Positions 1 to 6,889 of a stretch of 48,241 bases of DNA are shown here, in pieces. This stretch comes from Planctomycetota bacterium (lineage in GTDB: Bacteria > Planctomycetota > UBA1135 > GCA-002686595). The DNA lies in assembly GCA_026692665.1 (NCBI GenBank), contig JAPLOF010000036.1:1-48241 (forward strand), read 5' to 3'. Below the pieces are notes generated by a model that saw only the letters and a program-made list of their open reading frames with translations, searched no databases and was not told where the DNA came from. A program made the position numbers and the translations under genes. Within the stretch, counting starts at the first letter, position 1; the number at the start of each line of letters is the position of its first letter.

Positions 1-572
1 GGTTGGCCTCCTGAAGCGTTGTTGGTGACCGTCAGCATCACCAGCGGGATGCGCGCCGCGCCGTTCTTCTTGATCACGTCCCGCAGGCGGTCCGTGTCCA
101 TGTCGCCCTTGAACGGGAGCATGGTGTCCGGATCCAGGTACTCCGGCGGCACCAGGTCGCACGCCTCCCCGCCCTGGACCTCGATGTTGGCGCGCGTGGT
201 GTCGAAGTGCGTGTTGTTCGGGATCGTGCGGCCGCTCCCGCCCACGAGGCCGAACAGGAGGTGCTCCGCCGCCCGCCCCTGGTGCGTCGGGATCACGTGC
301 TCGAAGCCGGTGACGTCGCGGACCGAGGCCTGGAAGCGGTCGAAACTGATCGCGCCGGCGTAGGTCTCGTCGCCGCGCATGATCCCGGCCCACTGCTCGC
401 TCGACATGGCGCCCGTGCCGCTGTCGGTCAGGAGGTCGATCAGGACGTCGTCGGTGTGCAGCGCGAAGAGGTTCCGGTGCGCCAGCTCGAGCGCCTCCTC
501 GCGTTCGGCGTGCGTGGTGCGACGGATGGGCTCGACGCTCTTGATCCGGAAGGGCTCGATGATGGTGCGCAT
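1..572 (-). CDS. tnaA: Tryptophanase-type beta-eliminating lyase, N-terminal part (cut by window edge)
   Basis: Only the first 190 codons are in the window, running off the left edge. Seen: the start MRTIIEPFRIKSVEPIRRTT, then IDLLTDSGTGAMS, MRGDETYAG, IPTHQGRAAE, HFDTTRAN and VTNNASGGQ, in the order known for the tryptophanase / tyrosine phenol-lyase family. These are PLP enzymes that split tryptophan to indole (or tyrosine to phenol), pyruvate and ammonia. The stretch after VEP reads like tryptophanase (RRTT, REEA), while SGTGAMSSEQWAG is closer to tyrosine phenol-lyase, so substrate is not certain. The PLP-binding lysine lies beyond the edge. The ATG at 572-570 has only a weak ribosome site. 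It follows dnaE on the same strand after a 223-base gap. Confidence 0.8.
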   Translation of the reverse strand, partial: MRTIIEPFRIKSVEPIRRTTHAEREEALELAHRNLFALHTDDVLIDLLTDSGTGAMSSEQWAGIMRGDETYAGAISFDRFQASVRDVTGFEHVIPTHQGRAAEHLLFGLVGGSGRTIPNNTHFDTTRANIEVQGGEACDLVPPEYLDPDTMLPFKGDMDTDRLRDVIKKNGAARIPLVMLTVTNNASGGQ

Positions 573-795
573 GGGAATCCCAGGGCGTGGTCGTCCGTCG
601 TCGGCGCGAGCGCTTCAGGCTGCCGCGCGGGTCCGCGAGCACGCTCGGGCCTCACGGCCTGCGACAGCCCCGAATCCCGCCTCCCCACATGGTCGTGGAA
701 GTGCCGGAGCCTGGGCATACGCAACAGGTGGCCCATCAGGTGGCCCTTCGGCGTAGTGGGCCGGCGTCGGGCGGGCGAGCGGCTCCGGGAGCCCG

Positions 796-3700
796 TCAGA
801 CGCGCGCGAGCCGCACGCGGCCCTTGCCCAGCAGGGAGTCGACGTCCTGCGCGAATCGCTCGCTGATCGCGACGCGACAGTCGCCCCCCGCGCGCACGCG
901 GCGCGTGCGGCCGTCGAGGCCCTGGACCTGCAGGTACAGCGGCGCGCGGCCCTTGTGCACGTCGACCATGCGGCGCAGGTCGGGCAGGAGGTGCTCGTCC
1001 TCCGGCGCCACGTTCACGACGACGCCGCCCTGGAATCGGGCCAGCGCCTCCTCGATCGTCCAGATCTCCTCCAGGAGGAGTGCCGGCTCCTCGGCGCCCT
1101 CCTCGAGCTTCACCTTCAAGAGCACGACGCGGCCGTCCTCGATCTTCGCCCGCTGCTCCTCGTACGTGCGCGGGAAACACGTGACGCCGACGTTGCCGGA
1201 CAGGTCCTCCAGCCGGAACCGGCACATCTTCCGACCCGCCATGGAGCCCGACTTCACGACCACCTCGGACTTCCCGAGGATCATGCCCGCGATGGTGAGC
1301 TCCGTGCCGCCCGGGATCCCGGCCAGGCCGTCCACGCCGACGGAGGAGAGCAACGCGAGCAGTCCGGCGCGCTCTTCGAGCGGATGCCCGGAGAGGTAGA
1401 AGCCCAGGACCTCGAACTCGGCGCGCAGGACTTCGGCCTTGGTCAGCGTGCCGACGCGGACTCCGCCGCTCGCGCCCTTCGACGCCGCGCTGGTCCCCGA
1501 GGAGGCGGGGGCGCTGCCGAAGAGACTGCCCTGACCGGCGCGCCGGTCCGTGGCGGCTCGCGCACCCTCGGCCATGACGGCCTCGAGCGAGGCGAGCAGG
1601 GCGCCGCGGTCCTTGTCGAGAGCGTCGAAGCTGCCGGCCTTGATCAGCGCTTCCCAGCAGACCTTGCCGGTCGTCTGCGGGTCGAGCTCGGCGCACAGCG
1701 CATGCAGGGTCGGCGCGGTCTTCTTGGCCAGCAACCCGGCGCGCGCCTCGACGAGCGCCTCGACCGCCTTCTGCCCGGTGCCCTTGATCGCGCCGAATCC
1801 GTAGCGCAGCGCATCGCTCTCGGGCTCGAACTCCCACACGGATCGTTCGATCGACGGTGGCCGCATCTCGACGCCGCTCTTGCGCGCGTCGTCGACGAAC
1901 TCCTTGACCTTCTTGGCCGTCGACATCTCGCACGAGAGGTTCGCCGCGAGGAAGGCGCTGCGGTGGTTCGCCTTCAGGTACGCCGTCTGGTACGTGAGCA
2001 CCGCGTACGCCGTCGAGTGCGACTTGTTGAAGCCGTAGCCGCCGAACTTGAGGATGTTGTCCCAGATCTCCCTGGCGACGCTCTCCTGGCAGCCGTTGGC
2101 CTTCGCGCCGGTGACGAACTGCTCGGAGAACTTCTGCATGATCTCCGGCTTCTTCTTGCCCATCGCCTTGCGCAGGTTGTCGGCTTCGTTCAGCGAGAAG
2201 CTCGACAGGGCGCTCGAGATGAGCATCACCTGCTCCTGGTAGACGATGCAGCCGTACGTGTCGCGCAGGATCGCCTCGAGGAGGGGGTGCGGGTACTGGA
2301 TCGGCTCGTCGCCGTGCTTGCGGCGCGTGAACATCTCGACCATGCCCGATTCGAGCGGGCCCGGCCGGTAGAGCGCGAGGATGGCGATGAGGTCCTCGAA
2401 GCAGTCGGGCTTGATGCGGCCGAGGAGCTTCTTCATGCCCTCGGATTCCAGCTGGAACACGCCCAGCGTGTCGCCCGAGGTGAGCAGCTTGTACGTGCGC
2501 GCGTCGCCCTCGGGGAGAGCGTCGAGATCCGGCGGCGTCCCGCCCTGCTTCCGGATGTTCACCAGCGCCTTCTCGAGGATGGTGAGGGTCCGGAGACCCA
2601 GGTAGTCCATCTTGAGCAGCCCGAGGTCCTCGAGCTGCGGCGCCGGCCACTGCGTGCAGACGTCGTCGCCGTTCTTCGCGAGCGGCACGTACTCGACGAT
2701 CGGGCGGTCGGCGATGACGACGCCCGCGGCGTGCGTCGAGATGTGCCGGGCGAGCCCCTCGAGGGGGACCGAGATCTGGAAGAGCTCGGCCAGCTGGGGC
2801 TTCTCGCGGATGAAGGCCTGGATGTCGGCGTCCTTCTCGAGGAATTCCTTCAAGGAAGGCGCGTTCGGCCCCGCCGGGATCTTCTTCGCGACGCGATCGA
2901 CTTCCGCGAGAGGCAGGTCGAGGGCGCGGCCCACGTCGCGGATCACGGTCCGCGAGGCCATCGTCCCGAACGTGACGATCTGCGAGACGTGGTCGTCGCC
3001 GTAGCGGCGGCGCGTGTAGGCCAGCACTTTCTCGCGGCCCTCCATGCAGAAGTCGATGTCGATGTCGGGCATCGACACGCGCGAGCTGTTCAGGAAGCGC
3101 TCGAACAAGAGGTCGTACTTGAGGGGGTCGACCTTGGTGATCCCGAGGAGGTACGCCACGATCGAGCCGGCGGCCGACCCGCGGCCCGGGCCGACGGGCA
3201 CGCCGTTCGCGCGCGACCAGCGCACGAGGTCCCAGACGATCAGGAAGTACGAGACGAAGCCCAGCTCGCGGATGACGCGCTTCTCGTAGTCGACACGCGT
3301 CCGAGCCGCCTCGTGGGCCTCGGGGTAGAAGCGGCGCAGACCCTCCTCGAGCAGCCGGTCGAAGACCTGTTCGGCCGTCTCGGCCGTGTCGGGGGTGAAC
3401 ACGGGCAGCCGGTACTTGCCGAACTCGATCTGGACGTCGATCTGCTCGGCGACGTCCATGGTCCCGGACACGCACTGCGGCAGATCGCGGAACACGTCCG
3501 CCATCTGTTCGCGCGTCTTGAAGTACAGCGTGTCCGTCTCGAACTTGAAGCGCTTCTCCTCCTTGCGCTTCGCGCCCGTGTTGATGCACAGGAGGACGTC
3601 CTGGGCCTGGCAGTCCTCCTCGCGCAGGTAGTGGATGTCGTTCGTGCCGACGAGCGGGATCCCCGTGCGCTGGTGGATGCGCACCAGGGATTCGTTGACC

Positions 3701-4263
3701 TTGTCCTGCGTCTCGATGCCGTTGCGCTGCAGCTCCAGCCAGAAGTGCTCGGGCCCGAAGAGGTCGCGCCACGTTCCCGCCAACTCGAGGGCATCGGCCT
3801 CGCGATCCGCGATCACGAGCTGGGACATCTCCCCAGCCAGACAGCCCGACAGGCACGTCAGCCCACGGGCGTACTTCGCCAGGAGCTCGCGGTCCACGCG
3901 CGGACGGAAGCTGTACCCCTCGAGGTAGGCCGACGACGCCAGATGGACGAGGTTCCTCCAGCCTTCGGCGTCGCGCGCGAGCAGAGTCAGGTGGTGGTAC
4001 CCGTTGCCCTTGGCCTTGCTGTGCGGTTCGTGGCGGGAACGGCGCGCGACGTAGACTTCGCAGCCGAGGATCGGCTTGATGCCGGCCTTCTTCGCCGTCT
4101 GGTACAGCTCGATCGAGCCGAAGAGGTTGCCGTGGTCCGTCAGCGCCAACGCGCGTTGGCCGTCCTTCGTACACGCCGACACCAGATCGGAGATCCGGTT
4201 CGCGCCGTCGAGCAGGCTGTACTCGGAATGGACGTGGAGATGGACGAAGTCGGGCTGGGACAT
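796..4263 (-). CDS. dnaE: DNA polymerase III subunit alpha
   Basis: Replicative DNA polymerase catalytic subunit, 1155 residues, the usual DnaE length. The N-terminal PHP domain opens with HLHVHSEYSLLDG (about residues 8-20). The polymerase active site has PDIDIDF with Asp400/402/404 and the third acidic residue Asp553 in KMDYLGLRTLT. GRGSAAGS and YQEQVM are in place, and the C-terminal third holds helix-hairpin-helix and OB-fold segments (about 900-1080). The ATG at 4263 is chosen over longer in-frame starts because the protein then begins directly at the PHP strand and a GAGG lies about 9 bases upstream. Its upstream neighbour on the same strand is the carbamoyltransferase gene, 108 bases away. 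No sign of frameshift. Family assignment is secure. Confidence 0.97.
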   Translation of the reverse strand: MSQPDFVHLHVHSEYSLLDGANRISDLVSACTKDGQRALALTDHGNLFGSIELYQTAKKAGIKPILGCEVYVARRSRHEPHSKAKGNGYHHLTLLARDAEGWRNLVHLASSAYLEGYSFRPRVDRELLAKYARGLTCLSGCLAGEMSQLVIADREADALELAGTWRDLFGPEHFWLELQRNGIETQDKVNESLVRIHQRTGIPLVGTNDIHYLREEDCQAQDVLLCINTGAKRKEEKRFKFETDTLYFKTREQMADVFRDLPQCVSGTMDVAEQIDVQIEFGKYRLPVFTPDTAETAEQVFDRLLEEGLRRFYPEAHEAARTRVDYEKRVIRELGFVSYFLIVWDLVRWSRANGVPVGPGRGSAAGSIVAYLLGITKVDPLKYDLLFERFLNSSRVSMPDIDIDFCMEGREKVLAYTRRRYGDDHVSQIVTFGTMASRTVIRDVGRALDLPLAEVDRVAKKIPAGPNAPSLKEFLEKDADIQAFIREKPQLAELFQISVPLEGLARHISTHAAGVVIADRPIVEYVPLAKNGDDVCTQWPAPQLEDLGLLKMDYLGLRTLTILEKALVNIRKQGGTPPDLDALPEGDARTYKLLTSGDTLGVFQLESEGMKKLLGRIKPDCFEDLIAILALYRPGPLESGMVEMFTRRKHGDEPIQYPHPLLEAILRDTYGCIVYQEQVMLISSALSSFSLNEADNLRKAMGKKKPEIMQKFSEQFVTGAKANGCQESVAREIWDNILKFGGYGFNKSHSTAYAVLTYQTAYLKANHRSAFLAANLSCEMSTAKKVKEFVDDARKSGVEMRPPSIERSVWEFEPESDALRYGFGAIKGTGQKAVEALVEARAGLLAKKTAPTLHALCAELDPQTTGKVCWEALIKAGSFDALDKDRGALLASLEAVMAEGARAATDRRAGQGSLFGSAPASSGTSAASKGASGGVRVGTLTKAEVLRAEFEVLGFYLSGHPLEERAGLLALLSSVGVDGLAGIPGGTELTIAGMILGKSEVVVKSGSMAGRKMCRFRLEDLSGNVGVTCFPRTYEEQRAKIEDGRVVLLKVKLEEGAEEPALLLEEIWTIEEALARFQGGVVVNVAPEDEHLLPDLRRMVDVHKGRAPLYLQVQGLDGRTRRVRAGGDCRVAISERFAQDVDSLLGKGRVRLARV

Positions 4264-4371
4264 CCGCGTTGGCCTCGATGGGCGAGACGACAGCGTAAGG
4301 GGCGAGGAACAGCGCGCGTCGTGCACGCGCTGCACGATCGCCAGGACGATGCGGTCGGTGGGGGGAGCGGG

Positions 4372-5388
4372 TCAGGCCCGCAGAAGTCGCGCCAGGAGGG
4401 CCTTCTGCGAGTGCAGGCGGTTCTCGGCCTGCTCGTAGACCAGGCTGCGCGGTCCGTCGAGCACCTCGTCGGTGACCTCGAGATTGCGTCGCACGGGTCC
4501 GGCGTGCATCAGGCGTGCGTCGCTGCCGAGCTTGAGCAGGTTCTCGTCCACGGTCCAGCCCTGCGTGCGCGCGCGGCGGCTGGCGGCCAGGGTCGGATTC
4601 GCGTAGTCCTCGAGCGAGCTCCAGGAGCGTGCGTAGACGACGTGCGCCCCGCGCACGGCCTCCTTCGCCGCGAGCCCGGTCTCGAGCGCCCCGCCCTTCT
4701 TGTCGGCGACGGCACGCGCCTCGGACAGCACCTGTTCATCGAGCTCGTACCCGCTCGGATGCGCGACCCGTACGCGCATTCCGGCGCGCAGCGAGGCCAG
4801 GAGCAGGGAGTGGACGACGGAGTGACTCGCCGGTTGCGGCGAGTGCGTCCACACGACGGACAGCGTTTTCCCGCGCAGATCGCCCAGCGTCTCGCGCAGC
4901 GTCATGATGTCGGCGAGCGCCTGCAGCGGGTGCCAGAGTGCGCTCTCCATGTTGATCACGGGAACCAGGGCGAATGCGGCCCAGGCCCGGATCGACGCGT
5001 CGCGCCGGTCCGCGGCCCACGACTGACCCGTCAGGGCCGGACGGATCGCGAGAGCCGAGACGTAGCGCGAGAGCACGCGCGCCGCGTCCTTCACGTGCTC
5101 GGGCGCGCGCCCGTCCATCACGGCGCCCTCGGCCGACTCGAGTTCCCAGAAGTCGGACGAGGCCGTCAGGTGAATCGTCTGCCCGCCCAGCTGGTGCACC
5201 GCGGCCTCGAAGGAGGCGCGGGTGCGCAGCGAGGGCCGGAAGAAGAGCAGGCCGACGGTCCTTCCGGCGAGCTGGAAGGCGCCCGCCCGGCGCTTGATGC
5301 GCACGGACAGGTCGAGGAGATCGTCGACTTCCTGTTCGGAGAGGTCCTGAAGGCTCAGCAGGTGGGGAATCGCGGGCTTGTCCGCCAT
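4372..5388 (-). CDS. argF': N-acyl-ornithine carbamoyltransferase, predicted N-succinylornithine-specific
   Basis: Transfers the carbamoyl group from carbamoyl phosphate to an acylated ornithine in arginine synthesis; 338 residues. Carbamoyl-phosphate motifs: SLRTR (53-57) and HPLQ (153-156). The protein follows the acetyl/succinyl-ornithine branch rather than plain OTCase: FWELE (80-84), VMDGRAPEHV (90-99), VINMES (144-149), VVYARSW (250-256) and AENRLHSQKA (321-330). Pro96 sits where Bacteroides SOTCase has Pro90 and Xanthomonas AOTCase has Glu92, the residue known to set succinyl versus acetyl preference, so I predict succinylornithine. The usual HCLP is HAGP (295-298), an odd substitution. 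The ATG at 5388 is preferred; a TAGGCT -10-like hexamer lies just 8 bases before it, so the mRNA may be leaderless. No other arg gene is nearby. Confidence 0.85.
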   Translation of the reverse strand: MADKPAIPHLLSLQDLSEQEVDDLLDLSVRIKRRAGAFQLAGRTVGLLFFRPSLRTRASFEAAVHQLGGQTIHLTASSDFWELESAEGAVMDGRAPEHVKDAARVLSRYVSALAIRPALTGQSWAADRRDASIRAWAAFALVPVINMESALWHPLQALADIMTLRETLGDLRGKTLSVVWTHSPQPASHSVVHSLLLASLRAGMRVRVAHPSGYELDEQVLSEARAVADKKGGALETGLAAKEAVRGAHVVYARSWSSLEDYANPTLAASRRARTQGWTVDENLLKLGSDARLMHAGPVRRNLEVTDEVLDGPRSLVYEQAENRLHSQKALLARLLRA

Positions 5389-5396
5389 GGGGGCAG

Positions 5397-5425
5397 AGCC
5401 TACCGGCCCGCGGGCGCCGAGCGAA
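5397..5425 (-). promoter_or_regulatory. Possible leaderless promoter of the carbamoyltransferase gene
   Basis: On the minus strand TTCGCT (5425-5420), 17 bases, then TAGGCT (5402-5397), with the ATG 8 bases beyond the -10 end. Transcription would start at or near the start codon. The -35 match is poor, so this is a weak call resting mainly on the -10 and on the same geometry seen before dnaX. Confidence 0.35.
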
Positions 5426-5475
5426 GCCGCGGCTCTGGGGCTCCGGTGGCCGCCGGCCGGGTTCCAACCCGCGCG

Positions 5476-5504
5476 TTGACAGCTCCGCGGACCAGGGCTA
5501 CAAC
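5476..5504 (+). promoter_or_regulatory. Sigma70-type promoter of tRNA-Arg (and probably tadA)
   Basis: TTGACA at 5476-5481, exactly 17 bases, TACAAC at 5499-5504. The expected start site near 5511 is just upstream of the mature tRNA 5' end at 5517. This is the best -35/-10 pair in the window and the only perfect TTGACA I noticed in a suitable place. Confidence 0.75.
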
Positions 5505-5516
5505 CTTCCGCCCCAC

Positions 5517-5593
5517 GCACCCTTAGCTCAATTGGATAGAGCATCTGACTACGGATCAGAAGGTTAGTGGTTCAAGTCCACTAGGGTGTACCA
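5517..5593 (+). tRNA. tRNA-Arg (anticodon ACG), CCA encoded
   Basis: Full cloverleaf: acceptor GCACCCT pairs with AGGGTGT (one G-U), D arm TAGCTCAATTGGATAGAGC, anticodon stem TCTGA/TCAGA around loop CTACGGA with ACG at positions 34-36, T arm with GGTTCAAGTCC, discriminator A and an encoded CCA at 5591-5593. This is the tRNA whose A34 TadA converts to inosine. Its gene lies 94 bases before tadA, in the same direction. Confidence 0.96.
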
Positions 5594-5687
5594 GCTCACG
5601 TTCGAGGCCAGGGCGCGATCCGCGCCAGGGTGTCGAACACGAACGACCGATCTCACCGCGACCGAACCGACAGGAAGCCGTGCCTCG

Positions 5688-6179
5688 ATGACGCCTGCCG
5701 CATCCTCCACGGGTCCGGTGCGCGACGACGAGACCGGCATGCGGCTCGCGCTCGACCTTGCTCGCCGGGCCGCCGCGCTCGACGAGGTCCCGGTCGGCGC
5801 CGTCGTCCTGCTCGATGGGCACGTGGTGGGGGAGGCTCACAACGAGACCCATGCGCGGCGTGACCCGACCGCGCACGCCGAGCTGCTCGCCGTGCAGCGC
5901 GCGTGCGCACGTCTGGGCGCGTTGCGCCTGCCCGGTGCGGTCGTCTATTCGACGGTCGAGCCCTGCTTCCTGTGCGCCGGCGCGCTCTCCCATGCGCGCG
6001 TGGCGCGCGTGGTGTGGGGCGTGCGCGACCCGAAGTTCGGCGGCGCCGTCAGCCTCGGTTCGGTGCTCACCGACCCGCGCCTGAATCACCGGGCCGAGAT
6101 CGCGGAGGGCGTGTTGGCCGAAGAGGCCCGCGCGCTGCTCCAGGAGTTCTTTCGCAGCAAGCGCGGACGCGCGGAGTGA
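5688..6179 (+). CDS. tadA: tRNA-specific adenosine deaminase TadA
   Basis: Deaminates A34 of tRNA-Arg(ACG) to inosine so that one tRNA reads CGU, CGC and CGA. 163 residues, zinc cytidine/adenosine deaminase fold: substrate-side PVGAVV (35-40), the zinc and proton-shuttle motif HAE (63-65) and the second zinc motif PCFLC (92-96), followed by VVWGVRDPKFGG. The reading frame stays open back into the tRNA, so the ATG at 5688 is chosen; an ATG at 5739 (MRLALDLAR) is a possible shorter start since typical TadA begins about there. Located between its own substrate tRNA and two tRNA-Ser genes, probably cotranscribed with them. Function secure from motifs. Confidence 0.94.
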   Translation: MTPAASSTGPVRDDETGMRLALDLARRAAALDEVPVGAVVLLDGHVVGEAHNETHARRDPTAHAELLAVQRACARLGALRLPGAVVYSTVEPCFLCAGALSHARVARVVWGVRDPKFGGAVSLGSVLTDPRLNHRAEIAEGVLAEEARALLQEFFRSKRGRAE

Positions 6180-6248
6180 CGCGAGCTGGCCGACCCGGAA
6201 CCGGGTTGGCCGCGCTCGTGCCGCCTCGCGTCGTCCTCCACGGACGTT

Positions 6249-6338
6249 GGAGAGGTGGCTGAGCGGCTGAAGGCACTGGTTTCGAAAACCAGCATGCGCG
6301 CAAGTGCATCGTGGGTTCAAATCCCACCCTCTCCGCCA
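6249..6338 (+). tRNA. tRNA-Ser (anticodon CGA), CCA encoded
   Basis: Class II tRNA of 90 bases. Acceptor GGAGAGG pairs with CCTCTCC, anticodon stem CTGGT/ACCAG around TTCGAAA gives CGA, a long variable arm (GCATGCGCGCAAGTGCATC) follows, then T-loop GGTTCAAATCC, discriminator G and CCA. Reads UCG. It starts 69 bases after the tadA stop. Confidence 0.96.
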
Positions 6339-6374
6339 ACCTTCGTGGACCCTGGCTCTGCATCGGCAACGTGC

Positions 6375-6464
6375 GGAGAGGTGGCAGAGTGGCCGATTGC
6401 ATACGCTTGGAAAGCGTAGGTGTCAGAAATGGCACCGAGGGTTCAAATCCCTCCCTCTCCGCCA
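6375..6464 (+). tRNA. tRNA-Ser (anticodon GGA), CCA encoded
   Basis: Second class II serine tRNA. Acceptor GGAGAGG/CCTCTCC as in its neighbour, anticodon stem TACGC/GCGTA around TTGGAAA gives GGA, variable arm GGTGTCAGAAATGGCACC, T-loop GGTTCAAATCC, discriminator G, CCA at 6462-6464. Reads UCC and UCU. 36 bases separate it from the CGA tRNA, so the two likely come from one transcript. Confidence 0.96.
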
Positions 6465-6610
6465 CCTCGCCCGACACGAGTCTCGTCCGGGGTGGTCTTC
6501 GTTCTCGACCTCTGGGTCGCGCGCGGGGACCGCCCCGACCGGACGACGCCGACCGAGCTGGGAGTGCGAGCTGCGCGCGAGCGCGGGAAGCCCGCGCGCG
6601 GATCGCGATC

Positions 6611-6736
6611 GCGAGCGAGGAATTGGGCCCGGTCCCGGGCGATGGGACGGGCACGAATCGGGTCAGGCCGGGAACGGAGCAGCCCTAAGAGCCGCTGTTT
6701 CAGGCGCAAGGCGCCCGGGCCCAACTCCTCGCTCGC
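6611..6736 (+). ncRNA. ffs: Signal recognition particle RNA (4.5S type)
   Basis: The Ffh-binding apical domain is plain: GGTCAGG (6661-6667), CCG, GGAA tetraloop (6671-6674), CGG, AGCAGCC (6678-6684), then CTAAG, matching the GGUCAGG...GGAA...AGCAGCC consensus with its asymmetric loop. The ends close in a long helix: 6611-6632 pairs with 6715-6736 over 22 bases with one A-C mismatch. Total about 126 nt, no Alu domain, so the short bacterial form. Exact 5' and 3' ends are uncertain. The position between tadA/tRNA-Ser and dnaX is the same as that of scr in Bacillus. It occupies most of the otherwise gene-free stretch 6465-6886; I saw no other feature there. Confidence 0.92.
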
Positions 6737-6873
6737 GGCTCGCCGGTCGCGCATCCGCCGCTCCAGCGGCGACGCGGCTTCGCGCTCGACCCGGGCGCGC
6801 CGCCCCTCCTCGGTCGGACCGTCGCGTGCGTTGCTCGTCGGCGCTTCGCCTACGCTGGACGCGGGCGCGCGCG

Positions 6874-6889
6874 TAAGATCAGCCCCGTG
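6874..6889 (+). promoter_or_regulatory. -10-like element just before dnaX start (possible leaderless mRNA)
   Basis: TAAGAT at 6874-6879 ends 7 bases before the GTG start of dnaX at 6887. A transcript initiated from it would begin at the start codon itself. No convincing -35 at 17 bases (TACGCT) and no Shine-Dalgarno sequence. Confidence 0.4.

Noticed and set aside
955..5526. A 1523-codon open frame on the plus strand across dnaE and the carbamoyltransferase
   Set aside because: Antisense shadow: in very G+C-rich DNA stop codons are rare. The product is Arg/Asp/Leu/Val-rich with no motif, while the minus strand codes clear DnaE.
6611..6736. Long inverted repeat read as a MITE or transposon end
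   Set aside because: The arms close the SRP RNA helix, and the interior has the SRP core, so no mobile element is needed.
6304..6876. Protein-coding frames across the tRNA-Ser genes and SRP RNA
   Set aside because: They include structural RNA sequence and have no motifs or plausible starts.
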